DNA from: Siphlonurus alternatus
Lineage: Eukaryota > Arthropoda > Insecta > Ephemeroptera > Siphlonuridae
Assembly (NCBI GenBank): GCA_949825025.1
Contig: OX463780.1
Coordinates: 35,072,979-35,136,978 of the forward strand
DNA: 64,000 bases
Direction of reading: 5' to 3'
This document shows, in pieces, positions 47,801-57,500 of this stretch (position 1 is its first letter; each line of letters begins with the position of its first letter). Made by a program: the position numbers and the translations under genes. The notes beneath the pieces were generated by a model. That model did no database searches and had not been told where the DNA came from. It saw nothing but the letters and a program-made list of their open reading frames with translations.

Positions 47801-50187
47801 ATTTGCTTATCACACTCTAGGTTATTAAAATTAATTTCTGAAGTATTTAGAAAAGAGTCTTGAGGTTCATTTACATTAATAGATGTTTCAGTCGAACTTT
47901 TTTCAGTAGGGAAGTCTTGTTTACTCTCTGGTCTGAGACAATTTTCATTGCTATGTTCTGGTTTGTTTTGTTCACATATTAGCGGCAGTACTAGTGTCGC
48001 AATACCAAGAACTCCATCTAGCTTAGTCTCATTATTTTTTGACAAGATGTCTTCTTTCTGCAAGGTTCCTTCAATAATTTCATTACTCTGCAACTTGTCT
48101 TTTGCCGGTTCTGCCTGATCGAACATGTCAATATCTGTAATTTGTGGTGCCATTTCATCTCTCACAGCTTGAGAGGAAGTGTCACAATGAGTATCAATTT
48201 GAGGTTTTAAAGTTTCTTCCAGAAATGGAATCTCTTCAAAAGGTTTCCCATTTAGGACTTTATTTGTGTCAATGATGAATGCCTCAGATGTGGAGAAGGT
48301 TGCCATTATTTCTGGTCCTGCAACAGTATCAATCTCAGGGTTAGTTGAGTCAGGGAGCATAAGTTGAGTTGGTTGCATCTCCTCAACTTCATGAAGTTTA
48401 ACAGTGTCTGGTAGCTCTTGCTGTTCACTTAAAGATTTCTGTTTTACAAGCAATAAATTTGAAGGTTCATTTAAACACAAGTTAGCTTCTCCAGTATGTT
48501 GTGCTACCATGATATCATTTGTCGCAGCTGAAAGTTCTATTTCATCTTGTTTAGTTGAGTCTGGTTCAATTAATTTATTATTTTCCACCGGTAATTCACT
48601 TGACATTGTTTCTTTTAAGTAGCAATCTGTTGTTTGTAGCACTTGTGGAGTGATACCAACTGTCAAATCTGAGACATTTTTGTTGTCTGGTGCAGTTGTA
48701 TTAAGATGATCATCTGCAGCATCCATGTGGGAGCTTGGTTCAGAAGTGGAATTTTTAGTAAATGTAGCTCTTTCTTCTGGAAGTTGAGATGCAGTCTCAA
48801 GAGAATTATTTGTTTTGTCTGAAACGTCAGATTCCTCTTTGTTGACAGGGTCAGCGGAACAATTGGATTTGACTGACACTGGCGATGATGCTTCTTCCCC
48901 ATGTTCTTCCACTTGAGCAGCAGTTGGGTTAACTGCCGAGGTATTTGTTTCTTTTTCTATGTACAATGCTGATGTTTTTTCTTCGGTAGGCAAATTAACA
49001 TTTGATACTTCCATACTAATAACGTTTTTATTTTCTGTTTTTATGTTTATGTTCACTGAATTTGCAGTATTAATACTTTCAGGTGAAATAATGTTTGGTT
49101 CAGTTTTTTCAAAAGCTAAATCAGGTGATTTAGGATTCAATGCTTGGTTGTCTTTGATGCCAACCTCCAGACTTTTGCTGGTTATGGCTGCATCTGAGCT
49201 GTAATTAACAAGTAGTTCCTGGTTGGCTTCCACAACCTGACAATCATTAACACATTCAGTGATCTCTTCTAGTTTAACTTCAGAATTTTCAATTATGTGT
49301 TGAAAGGATAGAGGCTTCTTGAGCGCGAGGTGGACTTCTGCAGTGCCATTCTCCGCCTCCGATAACGTCTCTTTTGCAGCTTCTGGGTTAATGTCTACAA
49401 TGATGTTGCCCTGTGTAGCTTTGCCAGCGTCTAAACTGTCCAAAGGGATGTCTACAACAGTAGACGAGGTAAGGTGCCGCCGATCCGTGCAAGTTGAATC
49501 TGCAACAGAAAAATACAAAAGTTATGATTAGAAAGTGCCTAGAGTATAGTACGTCATATTCTTCACAAAATTATTAAAATAGTACACAAATAAGGAATTA
49601 ACAGTACATCTTCAGATTTCGAATAATGGTTTTGGTTTTTATTAGATTTTTTTTTTTTTTTTTTTTTTTTTGCAAATTAATGTTGAGAAAGCATATTCAT
49701 AACATAAACTAAATACAACATACAATCTTTCAAGCCTGTAAGTTACCAGTGTATCATTTATGCTCTCTTGTACTGAAGACAAGAGTAAGCGGGAAACAAA
49801 AACAGTCAGAAAATCAATTTTCAGATGTAATCTAAAGCAAGAAACGTTCACCTTGCAGCTTCGTACTAAGCTAATCGTTACTAAATAATTAATAATTTGA
49901 ATTTGAAGCAAAACAGAATGCTGGATTTTGCTTACACAAAGAGAATGTTTTACACTTCAGGCTTAGCAGCCCCCCCCCCCCCCCCCCCACAGTATTAACC
50001 TTAAATTCAAGACAAGTACCTGCATTGCTTCACTTAAATAGAATGTCTTTCCTAACAATTTCTCACCCTCTTTAGGAGCAGGCTCGTCAATGCAGCTTTC
50101 CTCCGGCTTCTCTGTCACGGGATCAGCAACTAGCTCTGCTGCACAATCCCCCAACAGCTGGCAGTCATCCTGAGCTGCCTCGGCCAT
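33296..50187 (-). CDS. Giant multi-C2H2 zinc-finger protein (3,095 residues, nine coding exons)
   Basis: Exons 50067-50187, 46025-49499, 45042-45125, 43633-44316, 40905-43139, 39031-40368, 35236-35847, 33764-34402 and 33296-33395 all have GT-AG borders and join in frame (9,288 bases with stop). Residues 1 to about 790 are Ser/Thr/Glu/Asn-rich and look disordered; about 791-911 hold four finger-like units; about 962-1199 are a decapeptide minisatellite; exon 4 has one finger and a 13-residue minisatellite; exons 5 to 8 hold about 40 fingers; exon 9 ends in an acidic tail and FVLMN. Many fingers are C2HC (last ligand Cys). Such proteins usually bind DNA, RNA or proteins in the nucleus; basic KKRKY and KKKRK-like stretches in exon 6 could be nuclear signals. 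No ZAD, KRAB or BTB domain is visible. I do not recognise a named orthologue. The exon chain is strongly supported; function is not. Confidence 0.88.
33764..34402 (-). CDS. Zinc-finger gene exon 8 (five fingers)
   Basis: Fingers NCEHC, QCKIC, KCVFC, PCVICGKRMASKTALIQH and QCELCSRAFTSAQKLSAH; the last two are the most canonical C2H2 units. An acidic stretch precedes them and a Pro-rich linker lies in the middle. Acceptor TTTACAG, donor GTGAGT; phase 2-2. Confidence 0.92.
34403..35235. other. Zinc-finger intron 7
   Basis: No element recognised; a poly(A) run (plus strand) at about 35174-35193 gives a T-run on the coding strand just after the exon 7 donor. Confidence 0.55.
35236..35847 (-). CDS. 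Zinc-finger gene exon 7 (six fingers)
   Basis: Fingers ECNHC, FCDIC, TCKFC, LCCDC (ends HTC), ECEEC and QCEFC. The opening finger, whose last Cys falls at the start of the next finger, repeats the layout of exons 5, 6 and 8. Acceptor TTTGCAG, donor GTGAGA; phase 2-2. Confidence 0.92.
36471..36825. mobile_element. TTAA-family MITE, copy 4
   Basis: Full length with intact ends and TTAA on both sides, inserted inside the composite element at 36293-38749. Confidence 0.92.
37181..37356. mobile_element. Hairpin family F, copy 2 (inside composite element)
   Basis: ATATCGTCCCTCGTCCGGAA mirrored by TTCCGGACGAGGGACGATAT; the arms pair almost to the centre. Confidence 0.9.
37459..37960. mobile_element. 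Foldback inside the composite element
   Basis: GCATTTAGAATATTTAGATA at the left returns as TATCTAAATGTTCTAAATGC at the right. The arms keep matching inward (GTCCTAATTTATGGTTCC against GGAACCATAAATTAGG) around a poly(A)-rich centre. Confidence 0.82.
39031..40368 (-). CDS. Zinc-finger gene exon 6 (about 10 fingers)
   Basis: Opens with two copies of a Lys-rich stretch (SPPKKRKYVKKKK, SPFKKRKYNKKIK) that look like duplicated nuclear-localisation signals, then fingers in the same order as exon 5 (FCKHC, TCQFC, YCKIC, VCQFC, KCLTC, LCSIC, KCQIC, KCSTC) and a final KCSLCSKTFPNPEMRLQH. Phase 2-2. Confidence 0.93.
40905..43139 (-). CDS. Zinc-finger gene exon 5 (about 23 fingers)
   Basis: 744 whole codons dominated by C-x2-C fingers, starting KCLHCDLLFSQVSNLNAH. 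Fingers recur in a fixed order: one with FExHMMExH, one starting CQFC and ending HxxxH-T, then one whose last ligand is Cys (HxC). A Ser-rich linker separates two groups. Acceptor GTTTCAG, donor GTGAAG; phase 2-2. Confidence 0.93.
43486..43563. mobile_element. Short hairpin family D, copy 2 (zinc-finger intron 4)
   Basis: CCTTAAAGTTAAAAATTGG with the same loop and mirrored arm as the 18539 copy, 25 kb away. Confidence 0.88.
43633..44316 (-). CDS. Zinc-finger gene exon 4 (one finger, 13-residue repeats)
   Basis: One finger (QCDICDLELPTEGKMLSHRAWH) followed by about 15 units of 13 residues, consensus NVPPNQDDPSSEQ. The apparent TAG at 43632-43634 spans the splice site: exon 4 ends TA before GTAAGC, and exon 5 supplies T, giving Tyr. 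Phase 2-2. Confidence 0.85.
43634..44210 (-). repeat. Coding minisatellite, 39-bp unit (NVPPNQDDPSSEQ)
   Basis: About 15 units of 39 bp; central units are nearly identical and edge units diverged. It also ends at its exon's splice donor. Confidence 0.92.
45042..45125 (-). CDS. Zinc-finger gene exon 3 (short cassette)
   Basis: An 84-base exon, acceptor TTGTGTAG and donor GTGAGT, encoding EGAVKKTPTMNAGDVEMAAV and SRANTPD. No finger. Symmetric 2-2 phase, so it could be skipped without a frameshift. Both joins keep the frame open. Confidence 0.75.
45258..45485. mobile_element. Hairpin element H (zinc-finger intron 2)
   Basis: TTTCACCTGATACTATTGAT mirrored by ATTAATAATATCAGGTGAAA; an inner ATTGGAATTTGACT pairs with AGTCAAATTCCAAT. 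Confidence 0.85.
45766..45856. repeat. Short tandem duplication
   Basis: GTTATATA followed by TACTGTATATTCATGTGTAA occurs twice in a row. Confidence 0.75.
46025..49499 (-). CDS. Zinc-finger gene exon 2 (acidic region, four fingers, minisatellite)
   Basis: A 3,475-base exon. Its first two thirds code for an acidic, low-complexity, probably disordered region. Finger-like units follow (FCRFCQVALASRSEFELH, TCSFCETVLASLQLLEMH, VCVGCRTMFRTNEGRKQHEC, LCRPCNVIFPSEVRLTDH), then about 24 decapeptide repeats running to the donor GTAAGT. Phase 1 in, phase 2 out. Confidence 0.9.
46027..46740 (-). repeat. Coding minisatellite, 30-bp unit (EASPCLEDK-T/I)
   Basis: About 24 units of 30 bp encode EASPCLEDKT or EASPCLEDKI. 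T and I units alternate over most of the array, giving a 60-bp higher-order period. Because 30 is a multiple of 3, other frames stay open as well. The array stops at the exon's splice donor. Confidence 0.93.
49500..50066. other. Zinc-finger intron 1
   Basis: Holds a T-run near 49650-49670 and C19 (plus strand) at 49970-49988, a G-run on the transcribed RNA. Confidence 0.6.
50067..50187 (-). CDS. Zinc-finger gene exon 1 (start)
   Basis: Starts MAEAAQDDCQLLGDC in a strong context (GGACCATGG) and ends in phase 1 at donor GTGAGA. An AG preceded by a T-rich stretch (TATTTTTAG) 15 bases upstream suggests that a non-coding first exon is spliced to it. Confidence 0.85.
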
Positions 50188-50399
50188 GGTCCTTGCAGAG
50201 GACCTAAAAATATCATCACGAGTATTTGTACGATTTTTTATAGGGAGCCCAGAATAAAAATAATAACCGACTGCAAAGTAAAAAAAATGATGATAAATTA
50301 AAGTATCTTGGCGGTAATGTTAAAATATGCAAACACTAGCGCACCAATATACAGTATGCATATAGTATAACAGATCTTAGTTTACGTGTAGATTCAACT

Positions 50400-50425
50400 A
50401 CGCGCGGCGGCCATCTTGGACGTCT
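50400..50425. promoter_or_regulatory. GC-rich patch with YY1-like site upstream of the zinc-finger gene
   Basis: GCGGCCATCTTGG (plus strand) resembles the YY1 site common near animal transcription starts, one or two bases off consensus. It lies about 220 bp upstream of the coding start in a small CpG-rich patch, so this may be the promoter or first non-coding exon. Confidence 0.35.
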
Positions 50426-50800
50426 ATAACATGGCTAAGATAGGGGGCACCAGTCTGTCTAGACTTTTGTGGCGCCGTAGTCAGACGTATACTTAGATTT
50501 GTTTTACTGTATAATATTATTATGTGTAATGTGTGGGACCAATATGATATGTAGAGGTGTATATAAGTATTTCAAATGCAAAAACTTAAAACATTCCTAG
50601 GTTTAAAACGCATCTTAAACACATTTAAGGATTTAACACCATCGTTAGTACGTACCGATACTCTATTCATACTAAATTACTTGCTAAGAAATTTCAGCCC
50701 AGTGTGTATGCATATGCATACAATGTAATTATATAAAATATCATACTGTTTGTATGTTAATGTATGCACACTTTATGATACAGTATGTAAAACTGGTAAG

Positions 50801-53800
50801 CGGAAAAAAAAACCCTCGGAAAAAAAAAAAACACTTGTATTAAAAAACCCTTGAAAAAAAACCCTAGGAAAAAAAAAACCTCGGGGATAAAAAACCCACG
50901 GAAAAAAAAACCTTCGCTGCAAGGAGCAGCCCCAAGGAGCATTTGTGGCGTAGTAGCGCGGTAGCGAGGTTTCACGGTGTGGGGAGCTCATCAAAATGTA
51001 GAAGTCTACGCGGCGATGTTGTGGAAGTTAACTATTATCTGTATAATAATTCCAACTGTGTTTTTAGTTAAAAATTATTTTAAAAACATATTTTTTCTAA
51101 CTTCGAATATTATATATATATATTGGATATAAAATAATTAAAATAAAAAAGTAATAAAACAAAAAAAGTCGTCGTCCTACTCGTATTATTATTATATAAC
51201 ATATAGACATAAAATGAACATTTGAAAATTATAATATCTAATAGGTTAAGTGATTCAATAATTATTATTAACATGACTAATGAGACTAATCAGATATATG
51301 ATATCTTATGTAATATATATTATTGGAACATACATATAATGATAATCTGTCAAAATAGGAAAAAAAAAAAAAAAAAATGAAGATGGACAATTTTAAGAGC
51401 TTTAACTTAAAAATGCCGCAGCGCCGCATTCTGACATTGCTTCGTCCGTAAGGTTTGTTAGGAGAAAAATCTTATTTATTTTTTCATTCAAATTCTATGC
51501 TGCACAAAATCTCGAATATTTTTTATGTCGTGTAAAGTGATCTTTCCAGTGGCTCATATAGATTATTAATCTTGCCCTTCATAAGAACCGCCGGAAAAAA
51601 TTAAAACCCCGGTACCGCTGGGTTAAAGGATAGGAAGCTTGATAGAACATGTCGTCGCGCGCAGTTCGCGCGCTAGATTTTCATTGGCTGAGAGAATTGT
51701 GTCGTCAATGTTGAAGCTTCTCATTAATCAAACAAGACGCAACATTAACGTTACTTCAAGCAGGAAATATTTCTTGTATATTATATTATATAATAATAAT
51801 ATATATACATATTTTCTCTATGACATTTATATATTAAAACCGATATATATATATATATACAAGGCGATTGTTTTAATATATTAACAACATCGGCACAATA
51901 TTTTTTTAAATGTTACTTCGTAAAACTTAATTAATTGAGTCGTTAAATTTTTTAATTTTTCTTTCTTTAAAATAATAAAGATGAAAATCAAGTTTTCAAA
52001 AATTACAGCACTTGTTAGTCTTTTTACACCAGTTCAGTTTTTAGTAATTTTATTTTGGTTAAAAAAAAATAAAATTTTGGTTTGCTATCTTATATTGCTC
52101 GATCGATACTTCGGTATTCTGGCTTAATTGAACCGGTCCTCATATCGATCTTTTAACTGATGGTGATCGACGTATAGGGATATATGCATTTTATTTCCAT
52201 ATTATTTCATATTATTATATTATTTATTTCACAAAGCCTTAAGGCCACAATTAAGGCTCAATAATTTAAAACCAGAAATTTTGGGTCTAAAAAACATGTC
52301 TAAAATCAAGCTTTAAATTATCGAGCCTTAATTAAATGTGGCCTTAAGACGTTGTGAATGCCCCTTAATATGTCAAAATATTATGTTTAAAAGAATGTGT
52401 TAGTGCTTTAAATATGGAAATAAAATGCATATATCCCTATACGTCAATCACCATCAGTTAAAAGATCGATATGAGGACCGGTTCAATTAAGCCAGAATAC
52501 CGAAGTATCGATCGAGCAATATAAGATAGCAAACCAAAATTTTATTTTTTTTAACCAAAATAAAATGACTAAAAACTGAACTGGTGTAAAAAGACTAACA
52601 AGTGCTGTAATTTTTGAAAACTTGATTTTCATCTTTATTATTTTAAAGAAAGAAAAATTAAAAAATTTAACGACTCAATTAATTAAGTTTTACGAAGTAA
52701 CATTTAAAAAAATATTGTGCCGATGTTGTTAATATATTAAAACAATCGCCTTGTATATATATATATCGGTTTTAATATATAAATGTCATAGAAAAAATAT
52801 GTATATATATTATTATTATATAATATAATATACAAGAAATATTTCCTGCTTGAAGTAACGTTAATGTTGCGTCTTGTTTGATTAATGAGAAGCTTCAACA
52901 TTGACGACACAATTCTCTCAGCCAATGAAAATCTAGCGCGCGAACTGCGCGCGACGACATGTTCTATCAAGCTTCCTATCCTTTAACCCAGCGGTACCGG
53001 GGTTTTAATTTTTTCCGGCGGTTCTTATGAAGGGCAAGATTAATAATCTATATGAGCCACTGGAAAGATCACTTAAATTTACACGACATAAAAAATATTC
53101 GAGATTTTGTGCAGCATAGAATTTGAATGAAAAAATAAATAAGATTTTTCTCCTAACAAACCTTACGGACGAAGCAATGTCAGAATGCGGCGCTGCGGCA
53201 TTTTTAAGTTAAAGCTCTTAAAATTGTCCATCTTCATTTTTTTTTTTTTTTTTTCCTATTTTGACAGATTATCATTATATGTATGTTCCAATAATATATA
53301 TTACATAAGATATCATATATCTGATTAGTCTCATTAGTCATGTTAATAATAATTATTGAATCACTTAACCTATTAGATATTATAATTTTCAAATGTTCAT
53401 TTTATGTCTATATGTTATATAATAATAATACGAGTAGGACGACGACTTTTTTTGTTTTATTACTTTTTTATTTTAATTATTTTATATCCAATATATATAT
53501 AATATTCGAAGTTAGAAAAAATATGTTTTTAAAATAATTTTTAACTAAAAACACAGTTGGAATTATTATACAGATAATAGTTAACTTCCACAACATCGCC
53601 GCGTAGACTTCTACATTTTGATGAGCTCCCCACACCGTGAAACCTCGCTACCGCGCTACTACGCCACGAATGCTCCTTGGGGCTGCTCCTTGCAGCGAAG
53701 GGTTTTTTTTCCGTGGTTTTTTTATCCCCGAGGGTTATCCTAGGGTTTTTTTTCAAGGGTTTTTTAATACAAGGGTTTTTTTTCCCGAGGGTTTTTTTTC

Positions 53801-53802
53801 CG
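50801..53802. repeat. 3-kb inverted repeat (large foldback element)
   Basis: Arms of about 1.4 kb (50801-52203 and 52411-53802) are near-identical reverse complements with scattered substitutions and a (TA)n length change. The 207-bp centre holds a further imperfect palindrome (about 52230-52268 against 52315-52358). The outer ends are A-tracts separated by ACCCTNGG-like words. It fills most of the gap between two divergent genes. No transposase frame is seen. Confidence 0.95.
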
Positions 53803-54516
53803 CGATTCGTAAAACTATGTACTGTATGCATATACAGTATGCATATGATATGCATACAGTATGCATATATACATATACAGTGTATGACATGTATGCATAC
53901 ATAATATATAATATGCATATTATGACTGTGTAATAGTGGTTTCACATATGCATACAGTAAGTATGATATACGTGTGCATGCAAATTGCAAATCATTTAAT
54001 ACGCTTTAGAAATATATTTACGTTGGGCAAAACACGGCCTATGTATGCATACAAATTCGGAGCCGGCCACGCCGCAATATTATCAGCGTCCAGCGGCTTT
54101 GACAGGTTAAAAACACATTAGGCGAATATCTAGTTTGAAGAAAAGACTTCTAAGCTTCTTATAAGACATTATAGTTACCTCTAGAAGTGGAAGAATAACA
54201 TCTAGCAACGAAAATTGTAATTCAGGTTTGTTAGAAAATATTCTGTGTATGCATACAGAACAAAACTACAAAAGCGAACAAAAGAACGAAAGATTTGCGA
54301 GACGGGATTGGCGGGAATCGAAAAAAAAAAAAATAAATACTGCAGTTTCCTGCCATCTCTTGGTAGAATTACACAACATTTTTGCAAATTTTAACAATCC
54401 GTGCCATCTCTTGGAAATAAATCAAAACAAAGTTCAGATCTCATTTTTTTCTCCAAATTTTGCGACCAAGATAAGGAAATTTAGCATAAAATAAATTAAA
54501 TTGATTTAGGAACGAA
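53803..54516. other. SDHD upstream region
   Basis: Repeated ATGCATA and TATGCAT words at 53820-53990, a GC-richer bit near 54060-54110 and the duplicated 13-bp motif near the gene. Confidence 0.5.
54351..54414. promoter_or_regulatory. Duplicated 13-bp motif in the SDHD promoter region
   Basis: TGCCATCTCTTGG occurs twice (54351-54363 and 54402-54414), 51 bp apart, just upstream of SDHD. It is close to the reverse form of the CTCF consensus, but the match is imperfect. Confidence 0.4.
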
Positions 54517-54562
54517 ATGGCTTTATCCTGTGTGCTACGTGGTCTACCCAGGTCTCTTGATG
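54517..54562 (+). CDS. SDHD: SDHD exon 1
   Basis: MALSCVLRGLPRSLD plus one base; donor GTAAGA. G at -3 and +4 supports this ATG. It is the first part of the import signal and diverges fast in this family, so it rests on phase and position. Confidence 0.8.
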
Positions 54563-57500
54563 GTAAGAAATATGAATAATAGAGTGGATTTATACTGGCT
54601 AATGGTGTCCAGCTGTTCTCCAAGATCCTGCATTAATTCATTAAATCAAGTATGATACTGTATCATAATCATGCAAATCAAGGGGCACTGCCCTCAGCGG
54701 TCTTCTGCCAACTTCTGCCCTTATAGGTCAGCAAAGCAATGGAAGCTGAGCATTGTCTGTCAATCATTCTCTATTGCCTCTTCTAGGTACCCGTTAAAAA
54801 AAAAATCCTGGCTATTAGCCAGCACATTACAAAATGAACTGCCCCATGCACTATAGAATAAATTATAATTAATGTCCTTAATTTACTGATGAATGCATAT
54901 ATTGTATTGTAGACTGCTCATTAGATACAAGCTCTTGTTATTAAATGACTTCAATTATTTGGGGAGAAGGGACCATGAATGGAAGTTCGAGTATCAGGGA
55001 AGCAACAATGATGTAGGAAAGTCTTTTATCAGGAGGACGGCGAGAGAGTGGAATTTGTTGGGTCTGCGGAAGTGGAGGTGGATAGGATTGAGAAGTTCAA
55101 GGAGCTGGTGACCGCAAGCAGGACCCCAAACTGTGAGCCATATACTGTAGTGAATGTAACCACAGCTGCCGCAGTATAAACCAATCTTTACTTTTACTTT
55201 TAATTTTTTTTTACTTTTAACAGTCCGTGAGGCCGAATTTTCAGCAAATAAATGTCTTGAAACCAAAATCATTTGTATAGTTATACTGTAGCGGTAATTA
55301 GATGGAACAATGAAGACTGGTTTAACTTTTTTAATTGTTTTCTCACTTTGCAGGAAGTGCCCTGAGGAGCTTATCTCGAGGAGGTCAGCTCATGAGGGTC
55401 ACAGTGGGCACCAGCTCCCTGCAGCGACTAACCGGTCCATCATGTGTTGCTGCTGCCAAAGCCTTCTCCGTGAGCCCCCGTCGCGAGATGTCTGCGGGCC
55501 ATGACCACGTGGGACTGTGGAAGGCAGAGCGCCTTCTCAGCGTCGGCCTCCTTGGCATCATACCCTTGGCGTTCATCGCACCAAACCCAGCGCTCGACTA
55601 TGTCCTAGCCATCTCTCTGGTCATGCACTCACACTGGTATGCTCACAAACTGTTCTGTCTAGAAAATGTTAAAGCAACAATTGCTAATTTCATAATTCTC
55701 AATAGGCAATTAAATAATATATCATTCATTCATAACATGACGCCAAATCCTTTGCTGCATGGGTAAGCCAGCAGCATTATTACCTTGGTCATCGATGTCC
55801 AAGAAATTTTTCTCTGCTCTTTAATAAGTTGTTATTTTACGTACGTAGTGACGAGGCTTATTAGACCCCACTTATCAAGGACATGAACTAACGGCTTGCC
55901 CTGCCGATCAGACTTTGGGGTTAATTTAGCCGCTGGCCCACACAAGCAACGTACTCCTTCCTTTGAGCCAGGATTCCTGCTGCAGGAACTGCCTCAAGAG
56001 CCGGGTCAGCGTTGCCTCAGTTGCCTGTGTTCAACCATTAGGAGATAATAATGCTGTGCTCTGATTACACTTTTGAACACAAATAAAAAAATAATATACA
56101 ATATGTAATAATCTATTAATATAATTCAATTTAAATTCGTACAAGTCACTCTCCATGGCATTAATAAAATTTAGTATTTAATTAAAATTACTGCATGGTA
56201 TTATTTTATGAAGATCAAGTGCTGGTACACTGGGGGTCAAGCTAAATCGCACATCAAACACGACGTTGCCAAATAGTGCAGCGCCGCTATTGTTCGGCTC
56301 CAGGTGTGCCACCAAAATGGCAACGTTGCACCTTTTCCTTTGACTTGCGGCATCATTTGATGTGTTTAGCTTGACCCCCAGTTTACAAGTCAGTAGCGTA
56401 GATAGGAGAGGGTAGGTGGGTAAAGCCCCGTTCAGAATTGCTATGGAAACGAAACGGAAAAGCTCTCGACCAATCAGAAAATTCAAAATTTCTGATTACT
56501 AGAATTAGCCAAGTAATAGACTGATTGAAAATTATTTTCGATTTCGACAATTCTAGATGGTGCTTTAGCCTGAGGAAGATCTCCCTCCAATTTTTTTAAT
56601 ACTCATCAATACAGCCTAAACTTATTTATGGGGAATTCTCTTACAACTCAAATTTTAATTTAACTACTATATTATGATAGGGTACATATTAAAAATAAGT
56701 TTGAAGTAAGTTTCAACTTTTTTAACTTAAGTTTGGGGACTCTGAAGGAATTATTAGAATAGGGGCAAAGTATGCAACCCGCGCGCAAACATGAAAACTG
56801 TGATATAGAAACTCCCTAGTTAACACACAACAACTGCCTGATATCATAGTTTGAGCGTCAAGGAGTGATTGGCTATAAATTTTAGTAACACAATCGAAAC
56901 CAGCGGGTTTTTCTACCCTAGTATCAATAGTTTTGTCCCTAATATCAGTTTACTTTAAGAGTGATAATCAAAAATATAAATTTATTGCAGGAAAAATTCG
57001 CCAGCTAAGCAGTTTCATAGCCCTCTGGTGGTAGGCCAATTAAGACCTGACCGCGCCCACTTTTCAATAGCCGTCCTACTGAGCAGCAGGTTTGCGTGTA
57101 ATCAAATGGGAGAGGACTTCACTTTGGTCGCGGTTTACGACAATTGCGCTGTGTGCTAGAGTTTTAAAAATGAAACTAGTTTAACTCTAATATAGTCTAA
57201 TCTTGCGTAACAACCTTCTTTTTCACGCAAAACCAATATTAATACACTCTAATTAATCTTCTATGAACCCGACTTCTGTTACATCTGCGCATGCGCGAAG
57301 CCGCGAAGGAAAAAGTCAGTTTACTGGCGATGACGTCATATAAACATTGAAAGCCTTTCTTCATAGCGAGTGACTTTCACTTTACTTAATTGCAATTTCT
57401 TAACTTTGTATATAAAGTAAAGTTATTTACTACATCGAAAATAATGTATGAAAGTTGATGCAAGTACTTTTTTGTATTTTCAATATTCCGTGACGTCATG

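Noticed and set aside
50757..50994. Phe-rich minus-strand ORFs
   Set aside because: Translation of the A-tract repeats at the palindrome end.
51639..52970. Mirrored ORFs starting MIEHVVARSSRARF in both palindrome arms
   Set aside because: The same sequence seen twice because of the inverted repeat. It fades into AT-rich codons, has no motif, and nothing suggests expression.
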